In this document: positions 1 through 9,705 of the stretch, piece after piece | Layout of the letters: each line of letters opens with the position of its first letter | Position numbering within the stretch: position 1 is the stretch's first letter | Assembly (NCBI GenBank): GCA_905339235.1 | Contig: CAJPFG010000010.1 | Location: forward strand, 226,531-290,530 | DNA from: Phycisphaerales bacterium | GTDB lineage: Bacteria; Planctomycetota; Phycisphaerae; Phycisphaerales; UBA1924 | Direction: 5' to 3' | DNA: 64,000 bases | The notes under the pieces: generated by a model | Seen by the model: the letters and a program-made list of their open reading frames with translations, nothing else | What the model was told of the DNA's origin: nothing | Databases searched by the model: none | Translations under genes and position numbers: made by a program

Positions 1-197
1 CGACGGTCGCGGCGGCGATCTTCACGGTGGTGATGTGGGGCACGACGTTGGGGTCGCTGCTGCCGCTGCTGCTGCGGCGGGCCAGGCTTGATCCCGCGAC
101 GGCGAGCAGCCCGATGGTGGCGACGCTCATGGACGCGAGCGGGACGCTGATCTACCTGGGGATCGCGATCGCGATTCTGACGGGAACGATTTTGTAG
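1..197 (+). CDS. mgtE: Magnesium transporter MgtE, C-terminal end (cut by window edge)
   Basis: The reading frame that starts at base 3 is open to a TAG at 195-197 and gives the last 64 residues of a membrane protein. It has two hydrophobic segments around a short polar loop containing DPATASSPMVATLMDASG. MgtE transporters carry this DPA..SSP...T..D..G signature between their last two transmembrane helices, where it contributes to the Mg2+ pore. MgtE is an inner-membrane Mg2+ channel gated by a cytoplasmic domain, which would lie to the left of the window. It converges with the minus-strand locus at 201, three bases away. Confidence 0.8.
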   Translation, partial: TVAAAIFTVVMWGTTLGSLLPLLLRRARLDPATASSPMVATLMDASGTLIYLGIAIAILTGTIL

Positions 198-200
198 GTT

Positions 201-1619
201 TCAGCCGTGCGGCTTGGGCGCGGCCTCGGGGGCCGACGAAGCGGCGGCGTTTTCCTCGCGGCCGTTCTCGAGCGGTTCGGGCGGGGCGAGGCCGGCGGCG
301 ACCTTGGCTTCGTACGCGGCGGCCTGGGCTTCGATGGCGCGGCGGCGCGCGATCTTGATGGCGATCACGCCCACGTACGCGGCGAAAATGAGTGCGAGCA
401 GCAAGACGCTGCGGGCGCGGATCAGGGCGATGCCGGCGCCAATCGCGGCGAAGGTGCCGGCGATGCCGTAGAGGGCGAAGACCGCGCCCTTCACGCCCAG
501 GGCGCGCTTGAGTTGGTGGTGCAGGTGCTGGTCGTCGGCGGAGGAGATGGACTTGCCTTCCATCTTGCGGCGGACGATCGCGAGGGTGGTGTCGATGAGG
601 GGAAGTGCGTAGATGATGACGCCCGCGGCGACGAGCCAGGTTTTTCCGGTGTCTCCCATCATGAGGATGATGACGCAGGTGACGAACCCGAGCAGCAGGC
701 TCCCGGCATCGCCGAGGAAGATTGTGGCGGGGTTGAAGTTGTGGGGTAGGAATCCCAGGCAGGCGCCCAAAAGGGCCAGGCATAGCACGATGCGCTCCGC
801 GTCGCGGGGGCCGTCGTCGGCGACGGCCATGCCCAGGGCCACGAACAGCAGGCCGATGGCGGCGATCGCGGTTGTGCCGCTCAGCAGGCCGTCGAGGCCG
901 TCGAGCAGGTTGCTCGCGTTGCACAATCCGATCACGGCGACGGCGATGATGGCCGTGCCCGTCCAGTAGATCAGGTCGAAGTTGAGCGTGGCAGTCCCCC
1001 CGATTTCAAAGGGGAGAGGGATCTTCAGCAGGATGGTCTGAGCCCCACCCTCGATGGTTTCAAGCGGAATTCCCAGCAGGTTTGCGACGGGGAGCATGAT
1101 CCCCGCGGCCATCTGGACGCCGACGCGGTCCATCGCGAGCGCCGCGGCGGCGAACAACTGCCCGCCGATCTTCACGCGCGGGCTGATGCCCGTGACGTCG
1201 TCGATCACGCCCACCAGCAGGATGACGGTCATTCCCAGCAGGATCGAGTAGGGCACCGGGGGATGCGCGAAGTCCAGGACGCCCCGCTTTTCGGAGGGGT
1301 GCCAGTCGATCAGGCCGGTCACTTTTACCCCGACGAAACTGTACAGGACGCCGGCCATGATCCCCGCGAACACGGCGACCCCGCCGAGGTAGGCGATCGG
1401 CAACTTGTGGACCTTGCGGGCCTGGTTGGGCCGGTCGATGATGCCGTGGGCGACGGCGAGGCGGCGCATGAATGGGGTGGCGATCAGGGTGACGACGAAC
1501 GAGAGGATCAGCACGCCCATGTAGCCCTCGAAGGCCGAGAGCCGGGTGGGGCCTGGGGCCGCCGAGGCCGCGTCGGCGGTCTGCGCGAGCGCCGCCATGG
1601 CCCACGCGGAGGGGGTCAT
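201..1619 (-). CDS. MraY/WecA-like undecaprenyl-phosphate sugar-1-phosphate transferase
   Basis: A 472-residue polytopic membrane protein of glycosyltransferase family 4. Family motifs are present: the Asp pair in VGVIDDVTGISPR, NASNLLDGLDGL, IFLGDAGSLLLGF and the cytoplasmic HLHHQL near the end. Such enzymes transfer a sugar-1-phosphate from a UDP-sugar to undecaprenyl phosphate, the first membrane step of polymer synthesis; the sugar cannot be told from sequence. An Ala/Glu-rich tail of about 50 residues follows the last helix. I chose the ATG at 1619 because it overlaps the TGA of the upstream epimerase as ATGA, which suggests translational coupling; an in-frame start 24 bases earlier is less likely. 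Last gene of the exopolysaccharide locus. Confidence 0.88.
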   Translation of the reverse strand: MTPSAWAMAALAQTADAASAAPGPTRLSAFEGYMGVLILSFVVTLIATPFMRRLAVAHGIIDRPNQARKVHKLPIAYLGGVAVFAGIMAGVLYSFVGVKVTGLIDWHPSEKRGVLDFAHPPVPYSILLGMTVILLVGVIDDVTGISPRVKIGGQLFAAAALAMDRVGVQMAAGIMLPVANLLGIPLETIEGGAQTILLKIPLPFEIGGTATLNFDLIYWTGTAIIAVAVIGLCNASNLLDGLDGLLSGTTAIAAIGLLFVALGMAVADDGPRDAERIVLCLALLGACLGFLPHNFNPATIFLGDAGSLLLGFVTCVIILMMGDTGKTWLVAAGVIIYALPLIDTTLAIVRRKMEGKSISSADDQHLHHQLKRALGVKGAVFALYGIAGTFAAIGAGIALIRARSVLLLALIFAAYVGVIAIKIARRRAIEAQAAAYEAKVAAGLAPPEPLENGREENAAASSAPEAAPKPHG

Positions 1620-2647
1620 ACACCGTTTCCGTTCTTCATCCACGCCGCCATGTCGCGGATGGTCTGCTCGATGGGGATCTTCGCCTCAAACCCCACCGCC
1701 TGGCGCACGCGGGCGAGGTCCGGGCGGCGTTGGAGAAGGTCTTCGAAGCCGGCGATGTAGGCCTGGCTGTAGGGGACCAGACGGATCTGGGACGACGAGC
1801 CCAGCGTGCGAATGACCAGGTCGGCCAGTTCGCGGATGGTCATCGCGCGATCCGATCCGAGGTTGAAGATGCGGCCGTAGCACGGCGGCGTCGCCAGCAG
1901 CGTCGGAAGAACGCCCGCGACGTCGCGGACGTCGCAGAAGCAGCGGGACTGGGTCCCGTCGCCGTAGACGTCGATGGGCTTGTCGGCGAGGGCGGCTTCG
2001 ACGAACCGCGGCACGACCATCCCGTATTCCCCGACTTGGCGCGGGCCGACCGTGTTGAAGAATCTCGCCACGACGACCGGGAGCGCGTGGCGCGCCCGGT
2101 AGGCGAGCGCGAGGTATTCGTCGACGGCTTTCGTGCACGCGTAGGACCAGCGCGTGAACGTGGTGGGGCCGTACACCACGTCGTCATCCTCGTTGAAGGG
2201 GTTCTTCGCCGACTTGCCGTAGACCTCGGAGGACGAGGCGATGAGCGTGGGAACGGGGCCGCCGTCGGCGCTGCGGACCGTGGCGAAGCGGAGGATCGCC
2301 GAGGTCTGCTCGATGTTGGTCTCGATGGACTTGATCGGGTCGGCGATGACGAGTTTGACGCCGACGGCCGCGGCGAGGTGGTAGATCTCTTCGAACCGCT
2401 CGCCCTTGCCGAAGGCGCCCAGAGCATCCTTGAGGTCGGCCTCGATGAATCGCAGGCGTTCATGGAACTGGGGCAGGTTGGCGCGTCCGCCGGTGGAGAG
2501 GTTGTCCACGACGGTGACCTGATCGCCGCGGGCGAGGAGCCGCTCGGTGAGGTGAGAGCCGATGAAGCCCGAGCCGCCACTGATCAACACGCGCCTGGGT
2601 GTGGGGACGGAGGCGCCCGACCTGTGCGGAGATTGGGGATTGTTCAA
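1616..2647 (-). CDS. NAD-dependent epimerase/dehydratase (extended SDR sugar-nucleotide enzyme)
   Basis: A 343-residue extended short-chain dehydrogenase. The Rossmann motif GGSGFIGSH lies about residues 24-32, VVDNLSTGG follows the second strand, and the catalytic YACTK (YxxxK) is preceded by SSSEVYG. RFFNTVGPRQ is typical of UDP-glucose 4-epimerase and UDP-glucuronate decarboxylase relatives. It probably supplies an epimerised or decarboxylated UDP-sugar to the polymer made by this locus. The listed start is a TTG 13 bases after the stop of the Wzz/kinase gene; a GTG about 19 codons later, directly before LISGG, is a possible alternative. The stop overlaps the next start by four bases. Confidence 0.87.
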   Translation of the reverse strand: MNNPQSPHRSGASVPTPRRVLISGGSGFIGSHLTERLLARGDQVTVVDNLSTGGRANLPQFHERLRFIEADLKDALGAFGKGERFEEIYHLAAAVGVKLVIADPIKSIETNIEQTSAILRFATVRSADGGPVPTLIASSSEVYGKSAKNPFNEDDDVVYGPTTFTRWSYACTKAVDEYLALAYRARHALPVVVARFFNTVGPRQVGEYGMVVPRFVEAALADKPIDVYGDGTQSRCFCDVRDVAGVLPTLLATPPCYGRIFNLGSDRAMTIRELADLVIRTLGSSSQIRLVPYSQAYIAGFEDLLQRRPDLARVRQAVGFEAKIPIEQTIRDMAAWMKNGNGV

Positions 2648-2660
2648 AGGCGAGTTCCGG

Positions 2661-4883
2661 TCAGTCGTTGTGGTATTCGTGGGCGGTCTTGATGTTGCGT
2701 TTCATGTACCCGCCCGTGGCGGACTTCACGCCGTTGACGATAGCACCGAGGAACTCGCCCCGGGTCTCGCTGAGTTCGTTCTTGATGCGGGCGACCATGC
2801 CGCGCTTGTCGGCCATGGCGCGCACGACCAGCACGGAGGCGTCGCAGCGCTGCGCGAGGGCCATGGCGTCGCCGCCGACGACCGCGGGCGCCACGTCGAT
2901 CAGCACGAGATCGTACATCGACCGAACTTTCGCGAGCGTTTCGCCCATGACCTCGGTGGCGAGGCGCTCGTAGACGCGCTGGTCCTTGGCGCCGGCGGTG
3001 AGCAGGTCGAGGTTGGGGGTGTTGGTGGCCTGGACGGCCTGCGAGAGTTCGCGCTGCTTGCTGAGCACGTCGGCGAGGCCGGGAGATTCGGGAACGGCGA
3101 AGACCCGGTGAAGGCCCGGGCGGCGGAAGTTGGCGTCGATGAGGAGGACCTTCTTGTCGGCCGCGGCGAACGAGAGGGCGAGATTGGCGGCGACGGAGGT
3201 GGCGCCCGAGGAGGGCATGCCGGAGACGACGAGGATGGTCTTGTGGTCGGCCTGCTGGACCCGCTTGGCGATGGCGGAACGGACCTGGCGGAAGGACTCG
3301 GCGACGATGCCGCGCGGACGGTCACGGAAGGCGGTTTCGACGGCGCCGGCGCCGGCGGGATCTTCCGCGGCGTCGGGCACCCAGCCCACCAACCGGGCCC
3401 TGGGGATGAGCGTGATGTCGGAGGGGCTCTTGACGCGCTGATCGACGATCTCGACGAGCAGGACGATGCCGGCGGTCAGGAACAGGAACAGCGCTACGCC
3501 GGCGGGGATCATGAGTTTGAGTTGCGGGAAGGAGAGTTCATCGGGCACTCGCTCGGTTTCGAGCAGCACGACGCGGTTCACCGACTCGGTCATCGACTGG
3601 GCCGCCAGGTTCGACAGCGCGTCGGCGAGTTTCGTGCGGGACTGGGTGATGCCCTGCAGGCGGGCGTCCAGGTCGTTGTACCGCGACTGGATTCTCGCGA
3701 GGTCCTGGAGTTTCTTGCTCGTGTCGGACCGCTTCTGGATCAGGGTCGCGTTCTGCGATTCGAACTGGGCGACGGTTTTGCGGGTGGAATCCAGTTCGGC
3801 GTTGAAGGTCTCTTTCAGCAGTTCCTGGCGCTTCTCCTCGAGTTGCTGCCGTGCCGACGCGATCTGGTTCTCGATCTGCTTGAACTGACGGTGGTCGCGG
3901 TTGACGCCGTTCTGCAGCAGCGTCTTCAGGTCGGTCTCGTAGCGCTGCAGCATCGTCCGCAGTTCGACGATTTGCGGGTTCTTCTCGACCACTTCCTTGA
4001 GTTCGTCGCCGTAGGTCACGCCGCCGGGGTGGTTCAGTTCGGCCTCCATCTGCTTGAGTTTGGTGCCGCCCGCGTCGAGCGTGCGCTGCACGTCGATCAG
4101 GGTCCGGTTGACCTCGGCCTGTTCGGCGCGGTGCGCCGCGACGCGATCGTCGATCGCGTCCACCTGGCCCTGCTGGATCAACCGCTCTTTTTCCAGCGAT
4201 AGACCGTTGGCCTCGTCTTCCAACGACTTGATCGAGTTGCGCAGCGCGGAGAGTTTGTCGTCCAGACCGACGCGGCCCTGGTCGGCGACCAACTGCATGT
4301 ACCGCTGCCGGACCATGCCGATGATCGCCTTGGTGTCGTACCGGTCATTCCACGACATCGACAGTTCCACCAGGTTCGTGCCCGGCAGCACGCGCGCTTT
4401 TACGTCGTCCTTGAGGTCCTTGAGGGCCTCCGCCGAGTCAAACCCCGGTGCGCCCGTTGACCGATCGACGATCTCGTATTCCTTCGCCCACTTGGGCGCC
4501 TGCGTTCGAAGCGTCGGATCTTCCGCCACGCGACTGAGCACCTGTGTGGATGTCAGAATCCGCACCTGCGTCTGCATGAACCGGCTCATCTCCTCGGCGG
4601 ACGGGTTCGTGCCCACGAGGTCGCCCGCGCCCTGCGTCGCCGGCAAGCAGTGGAATACCGCCGCCGGGGTCCACAACGGGTACACCTTCCTGAGAATGAA
4701 GTGAGCCCCGGTCCCGACGACCGCGCCGAAGACCGCGACGCCTGCGAACAGGTATTTGTACTTGTTTAGCAGCCGAATGGGGTCGATCGCGGCGCCCGCC
4801 GGCGCCGCCCCGTGTCCGCTCGCGGCGGGCCCGGGTCGCGCCGCTTGGGGGATGACGCTCGATGGGAGTGGAATGCTGGTCAT
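2661..4883 (-). CDS. Wzz-type chain-length protein fused to a degenerate BY-kinase domain
   Basis: A 740-residue fusion. A first membrane segment lies near residues 43-65, followed by a long periplasmic coiled coil (about 200-430) and a second membrane segment near 465-485 after a Pro-containing LSFPQLKLMIP. This is the polysaccharide co-polymerase layout that sets chain length. The cytoplasmic C-terminus is a MinD/BY-kinase fold, but the P-loop reads SGMPSSGATS, with Ala561 where the Walker A lysine should be, and the A' motif reads IDANFRRP, with Asn585 in place of the second Asp. Walker B (VLIDVAP, Asp663) is kept. There is no C-terminal tyrosine cluster. ATP binding and kinase activity are therefore doubtful. 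The ATG at 4883 has AAGGAAGG upstream; a GTG at 4892 overlaps that ribosome-binding site. Confidence 0.87.
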   Translation of the reverse strand: MTSIPLPSSVIPQAARPGPAASGHGAAPAGAAIDPIRLLNKYKYLFAGVAVFGAVVGTGAHFILRKVYPLWTPAAVFHCLPATQGAGDLVGTNPSAEEMSRFMQTQVRILTSTQVLSRVAEDPTLRTQAPKWAKEYEIVDRSTGAPGFDSAEALKDLKDDVKARVLPGTNLVELSMSWNDRYDTKAIIGMVRQRYMQLVADQGRVGLDDKLSALRNSIKSLEDEANGLSLEKERLIQQGQVDAIDDRVAAHRAEQAEVNRTLIDVQRTLDAGGTKLKQMEAELNHPGGVTYGDELKEVVEKNPQIVELRTMLQRYETDLKTLLQNGVNRDHRQFKQIENQIASARQQLEEKRQELLKETFNAELDSTRKTVAQFESQNATLIQKRSDTSKKLQDLARIQSRYNDLDARLQGITQSRTKLADALSNLAAQSMTESVNRVVLLETERVPDELSFPQLKLMIPAGVALFLFLTAGIVLLVEIVDQRVKSPSDITLIPRARLVGWVPDAAEDPAGAGAVETAFRDRPRGIVAESFRQVRSAIAKRVQQADHKTILVVSGMPSSGATSVAANLALSFAAADKKVLLIDANFRRPGLHRVFAVPESPGLADVLSKQRELSQAVQATNTPNLDLLTAGAKDQRVYERLATEVMGETLAKVRSMYDLVLIDVAPAVVGGDAMALAQRCDASVLVVRAMADKRGMVARIKNELSETRGEFLGAIVNGVKSATGGYMKRNIKTAHEYHND

Positions 4884-5038
4884 GTTCTTCACCCTTCCTT
4901 ACTCTGGGCCGCGGATTGCCGCCCTCTGATACTCGTCCACCCTGCCTGCAGTTCTCGCGGACCGGGCGTCCTCGCACCAACCCCGATTCACAAAACTCGG
5001 TCCGATACCCCGGGGTCCTTAGCCCTATCCGACGGGAA

Positions 5039-8000
5039 TCAGCGCGGTTGTTCTATCAAAGTCCGAACATCCTGAAGTTCCTTTACAACGGCCTGATCCA
5101 ACTGTGTCATCGCCTTCGCCAGATTGTCCGCTTCGTCCACCATGTCCTTGGCTTCTTTGAATCGCTCCAGGCGGTACAGCGTCTCGGCGAGATGTGCCGC
5201 GGAGACCACCGCCTGCCGTCCCTGGGTCATGTATTGAAGCGATCGACGCAGCGTTTGTTCGGCGTCCTTCAGTTTGCCGGTGCGCATGTAGATGTAGCCC
5301 AACGTGTCGAGCACGTCGGGGCTGGTGGGGCGGAGTTCCGCGGCCTTTTGCGCCATGGGGAGTGCTTCATCGAACTTGCCCGCCTGGGCCATCAGGTACG
5401 CGAGGTTGTTGTTCATCTCCGCGTCGTCGGGGAACTCCGCGACACCGGTGCGCCAGACCGCCTCGGCCTCGGAGGACTTGCCCGCGGCGTAGTACGCGGT
5501 ACCGCGGAGGCGGAAGCACAGCAGCCGGAGCGGGGGGTTTTTGGTGGAGTTGAGCAGTTCGCCCAGGCTGGCCGCCGCGGCGTCGAGCGACGGCGGGTTC
5601 CGGGACATGATTTCAGCCCTGAAGAACGCCAGCCACTCGTTGAGGGTGGGGACGATTCCGGCGGCGATGGCGTCTTCGACGAACTTGAGATGCTTGGCAC
5701 CCTCGGGGATGACCTTGTCCATGTCGTTGTGCCACTGCAGCATGCCGCCGACGTTGGCGGGGTCGAGCAATCGCAGCGCGTCGGTGGCGGCGCGGACCGC
5801 CTCGTTGATCCGGTTCTGCTGGCCCAGGCGCACGCGGGACAGGGCCATGAGGAAGCCGGGGTTTTTCTTGACCCGCTCCTCACCGATCTGTCGCAGTACC
5901 GCGTCGGCCGTGGTGATGTCCGGCGGGCTCTGCGCGAGCAGTGAATCCAGGTATCGCTGCACCACCAGGTCGTTGGGGTCCAGTTCGAAGGCGCTCTTCA
6001 GGAATCGCGCCGCGATGGCCGGGCGATCGACGGATTGGAACATGTTGCCCACCCGCTGGTAGGTCAGGGCCTCGCGCGGCCTGCCGTCGATGGCGAGTTT
6101 CGCGGCGTCCTCCGCCTCCTGGTCCCGTTGCCGGCGGATCAGGTCTGTGACCAGCGACACCAGCATCTCGTCGTCCTGCGGGTTGAGGCGGAGCGCCTCG
6201 CGAAGATCGGTGAGCGCCCGGTCGGCGTCCTTCATGCGGCCATACAGCGCCGCCCGAAGCCTGAATGCCTGCCACATGTTCGGCGACAACTGGATTGCCT
6301 TGCTGAAGTCCTGGATCGCCTCGCGCCAGGTTGATTCGGTTCGGGCGAGGTACTGGCCGCGCTTCACAAAGACCGCGGCCTCCGTCGGGTACTTGGAGAC
6401 CACGCGGTCGAGAATCTGGCGCTGATCGGAGTCGCGCAACTGTGCTTCGCGGAGGTCCGCCTCGAGGAGCAGGCAGACAAGTTCGGGCTCGGGGACCGAG
6501 ATCAGAGGACGGATTGCTTCCTCGGCCTCGTCGAGTTTCTTCAGCCGGATCAACGACTCCACGAGTTTTTTGCGGTAGGTCTGGTCGGGAGAGTCGGCGC
6601 CGCTCGCGACGATGGCGGCCAGCGGAACGGCGGCCCGGTCCAGAACGGCCTGGGCGAAGAACACGTCCGCGATCGCCTTGTCGGCCTCCATGACCTTCGG
6701 GTCCTGGTACGTGCGTGCCGCTTCGAGATTCGAGATCGCGCCTTCGAAATCCTTCCGGCCGTACAGGAACTGGGCGAACTCGATGTGCGCCCGAAGGCGC
6801 GCGGGGTTGTCCGCCATCTTGGCGTTGAAGTCCTCGAAGGTCTTCTTTGCGGCCGCGCGATCGTTCTTGGCCCAATGCCACGACGCTTCCAGGGCCATGC
6901 CCTCGAAGTCGTCGCGGAGCGTGCGAACGCGATCGATGGTGGTGCGTGCCTTGGGCAGGTCGCCCGTCCGGATCTGTAGTCGCCCGAGTTCGTAGAGGTT
7001 GTCGCGATCGTTGGGATTGGCCAGGGCCATCCGCTCGCGGCGCTGGATTGCGAGCGGGAGGTTGCCGAACTCGGCCTCGATCTTCAGCCACAGGTCGAGG
7101 AACTCGGGATCGTTCCCGGCGAACTTCTCGCCTTCCCGGGCGGCCTGCAGGGCCTGGTCCTTCAGGTTCTGGGTGACCAGCGCGGTCACGAGGTCTTTGA
7201 TCGCGCCGGAGTCGTTGGGCCGCAGGCGGAGCGCGTCCTTGAACGAGTTCGTCGCGTCCGACAGCCTTCCGAGCGCCATCTGCAGCCGCCCCAGCAGCCG
7301 GTACACCTCCGGCGTTCTCGTGCCGGAGTCGATGACCTGCTGCATGATCTCGGCGGCGCCCTTCTGGTCGCGCTGGCTGGCCATCTGGCGGGCCTTGAAG
7401 GTGCGGCCCTCGGCCCGGTCGATGTTGAGTTTGCCGGCCTTGTCGGCCATCTCCGAGGCCTTCGCCCAGTCGGCCCGCTCGAGCGCGTCGATGAAGCACA
7501 CCTCGATCACCTGGTCGTCGTCGGGATTGAGTTCGATGGCGCGATCCAGCATCGCCCTGGCCTCGGCCTTTCGTCCGGCGGTGCGGTACCACTGGAACTT
7601 CGCCAGCACCCGGTTCAGTTCCGGGATGTCGGTGCGAGCCTCGATGATCTTGATGTTCGCGTCGGTCTGATCCTCCGTCGTGAGCATGGTTTCCAGGCTC
7701 TTCAGCAGAACGCTGTCCGGGTTCTTCTCGATGCCCGTGCGCACGTAGGTCAGCGCTCCCTCTCGGTCCCCGAGGTTGAGGCGCGCGGTCACCAGGGCGT
7801 GGATGAGTTGGGGCGCATACCCGTACTTGGTCACCGCTTCGGTGAGAATGGTGTTCACCGTGGCATCGGTTCCCTCTTTTCCAACCCCTTCGCGCTGCTC
7901 GCGCTGCACGTCCATCAGCACCTGCTGCACCGATTCCGCGGGGGTGCCCGACCCTCTCCCGGCGCGGGCGATGCGAACGCCCTCCTGGGCCATCTCGTTA

Positions 8001-9649
8001 TCCGGCAGCACTCGCAGGATGTTGGTGAAGAGGTTCTCGGCAGTCTCGAAGTCTTGCAGGGAGTTGGACAGTTGCCCGAGCGCCAAGGCCGCGGGAATGT
8101 GATTCGGCTGCACCTGCAGCACCATCAACAGCCGTTCCCGGGCCGCGCCGGGCTGGTTCAACTGGGTGGCGATGTGCGCCCAGAGCACCAGCACGTCGGG
8201 GTCCAGGATGCGCTGCTTGCTGTTCACCGACGACAGGAGGCGGTCGGCGGTCTGCGGGTCGTTGTCGATGAAGGAGTTCCAGGCCTGGACCAGCATCACC
8301 CGCGGCGAGTTGCGGTCCTCGTTCTTCTGCAGGTAGTCGTACATGTCCCTGGCCCGCTGCCGGGCGGCCACCTTCTCGTCCTTTTTCTCGTCCGGCGTGG
8401 CGAGGTACGCCCGCACGGCCCACTGGGCCTGGAGGATTCGCGCGTTGGTGCGGAAACCGAACAGGCGCTGGCCGTCGATGCTCACGGGCCGGTTGGGCAT
8501 GTCGATGATCGTCTGGAGGTATTGAACGCCCAGTTCAAACTCGTCGCGCTCGCCGGCGACCTCGGCCTTGGCCGAGAGCAGGTCCAGGTCCTGCGGGCGT
8601 GACTCGAGCGCGAAGGTGATCAGGTCGCTGGTCCGGCGGTACCGGGCCCGCGGATCGACGGTGCGCTCCATCTCGCGCAGCGCGCGGATCAGGAGAGGAG
8701 TCACGCTGGCCGCGCCGGACTGCTTCGCGGCGGCGAGGGCCTCGTCCAGGCGCGGCGAAAGGCGCTCGGCGATCTGGGTGCCTTCGGCGGTGAGGTCCGG
8801 GAGGGGTTGGCCCGCGTCGGCCGCGGCCTTGTGGCGGTTGCGGAACTGCGTGAGCGCGTCGTTGAACTCGCGCTGAATCCCGCCCAGGATCGCCATCGGA
8901 TTGCCCGGGTTGCGCGCCTGGAAGTCATCGAACACTTTTTTGCTCAACGCGTCGAGTTCGTCGGCCTCCAGGGTCTTGCCGGCGATCCGGGCCTTGCGGC
9001 CCTGCTCGCGGAGCAAGGCCTCCAGGCTGGTGGCGCACTCAAAGTCCGACGGGTCAACCCGCACGGCGGCCTCGAGGTCCGAGCGAGCCGTCTGCCAATC
9101 TTCCGCGGGCGCATCGGGTGTCTCGGCCAGGATGCGGAACTGCGCCAGCCCGCGGTATCGCTTCAGCACCTCCCATGGGCCGGGGTCCTGCCCCGCGTAG
9201 TGGGTCAGGAACAACTGCGATTCTTCGCGCACGTACAGCATAGAGGTCCGGTCGAAGGGCCCTTGGAGGATCGTCGCGTCCAACGTCTCGAGGTATTCCT
9301 TCTGGGCGTCGAGGTTCTGGGGCTGGATCACGGCCAGTTGGCGGGTCGCGCCGCGCCAACTCTTCATGGCCGCGTCGAACTGCGTGGGCGTTTCCGGCAC
9401 CTGCCTGGACACGCTCTCTCGCCACTTCTTGTAGTTCTCGGGATTGGTCTTTTCCTTGTCGCAGGCCTTGGAGTAGTAGATCGCGGCGTCGATGTACTTC
9501 CCGTCGGCCATCGACCTGTCGCCCATCTTCACGAGTTCTTCGGGCGTGTTGTACAGGAGCACGTAGGCCACGCCGAGCAGCGCGCCAAGCACGCCCACGA
9601 CGCTCGCTCCCAGGATGACCACGAACCGAGTGTTGACCTTCGAAGCCAT
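5039..9649 (-). CDS. Giant membrane-anchored TPR-repeat protein (PrsT-like position)
   Basis: A 1536-residue protein with one N-terminal signal-anchor (FVVILGASVVGVLGALLGVAYV) followed by degenerate tetratricopeptide repeats over most of its length, for example ALGRLSDATNSFKDALRLRP and DVLDTLGYIYMRTGKLKDAE near the C-terminus. It most likely lies outside the cytoplasm as a scaffold. Many exosortase loci encode a long TPR protein (the PEP-CTERM system protein PrsT); this one occupies that position, between the EpsI-like and Wzz-like genes, but is much longer than the PrsT proteins I know. No catalytic motif is visible. The start ATG at 9649 has GAGGAGG five bases upstream; an open frame extends further 5' but its composition looks non-coding. 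Confidence 0.85.
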   Translation of the reverse strand: MASKVNTRFVVILGASVVGVLGALLGVAYVLLYNTPEELVKMGDRSMADGKYIDAAIYYSKACDKEKTNPENYKKWRESVSRQVPETPTQFDAAMKSWRGATRQLAVIQPQNLDAQKEYLETLDATILQGPFDRTSMLYVREESQLFLTHYAGQDPGPWEVLKRYRGLAQFRILAETPDAPAEDWQTARSDLEAAVRVDPSDFECATSLEALLREQGRKARIAGKTLEADELDALSKKVFDDFQARNPGNPMAILGGIQREFNDALTQFRNRHKAAADAGQPLPDLTAEGTQIAERLSPRLDEALAAAKQSGAASVTPLLIRALREMERTVDPRARYRRTSDLITFALESRPQDLDLLSAKAEVAGERDEFELGVQYLQTIIDMPNRPVSIDGQRLFGFRTNARILQAQWAVRAYLATPDEKKDEKVAARQRARDMYDYLQKNEDRNSPRVMLVQAWNSFIDNDPQTADRLLSSVNSKQRILDPDVLVLWAHIATQLNQPGAARERLLMVLQVQPNHIPAALALGQLSNSLQDFETAENLFTNILRVLPDNEMAQEGVRIARAGRGSGTPAESVQQVLMDVQREQREGVGKEGTDATVNTILTEAVTKYGYAPQLIHALVTARLNLGDREGALTYVRTGIEKNPDSVLLKSLETMLTTEDQTDANIKIIEARTDIPELNRVLAKFQWYRTAGRKAEARAMLDRAIELNPDDDQVIEVCFIDALERADWAKASEMADKAGKLNIDRAEGRTFKARQMASQRDQKGAAEIMQQVIDSGTRTPEVYRLLGRLQMALGRLSDATNSFKDALRLRPNDSGAIKDLVTALVTQNLKDQALQAAREGEKFAGNDPEFLDLWLKIEAEFGNLPLAIQRRERMALANPNDRDNLYELGRLQIRTGDLPKARTTIDRVRTLRDDFEGMALEASWHWAKNDRAAAKKTFEDFNAKMADNPARLRAHIEFAQFLYGRKDFEGAISNLEAARTYQDPKVMEADKAIADVFFAQAVLDRAAVPLAAIVASGADSPDQTYRKKLVESLIRLKKLDEAEEAIRPLISVPEPELVCLLLEADLREAQLRDSDQRQILDRVVSKYPTEAAVFVKRGQYLARTESTWREAIQDFSKAIQLSPNMWQAFRLRAALYGRMKDADRALTDLREALRLNPQDDEMLVSLVTDLIRRQRDQEAEDAAKLAIDGRPREALTYQRVGNMFQSVDRPAIAARFLKSAFELDPNDLVVQRYLDSLLAQSPPDITTADAVLRQIGEERVKKNPGFLMALSRVRLGQQNRINEAVRAATDALRLLDPANVGGMLQWHNDMDKVIPEGAKHLKFVEDAIAAGIVPTLNEWLAFFRAEIMSRNPPSLDAAAASLGELLNSTKNPPLRLLCFRLRGTAYYAAGKSSEAEAVWRTGVAEFPDDAEMNNNLAYLMAQAGKFDEALPMAQKAAELRPTSPDVLDTLGYIYMRTGKLKDAEQTLRRSLQYMTQGRQAVVSAAHLAETLYRLERFKEAKDMVDEADNLAKAMTQLDQAVVKELQDVRTLIEQPR

Positions 9650-9705
9650 GACTTCCTCCTCGGGGGATGGGACGATTTCCCGTCCCCCGTGATTCTCGTG
9701 TTCCG

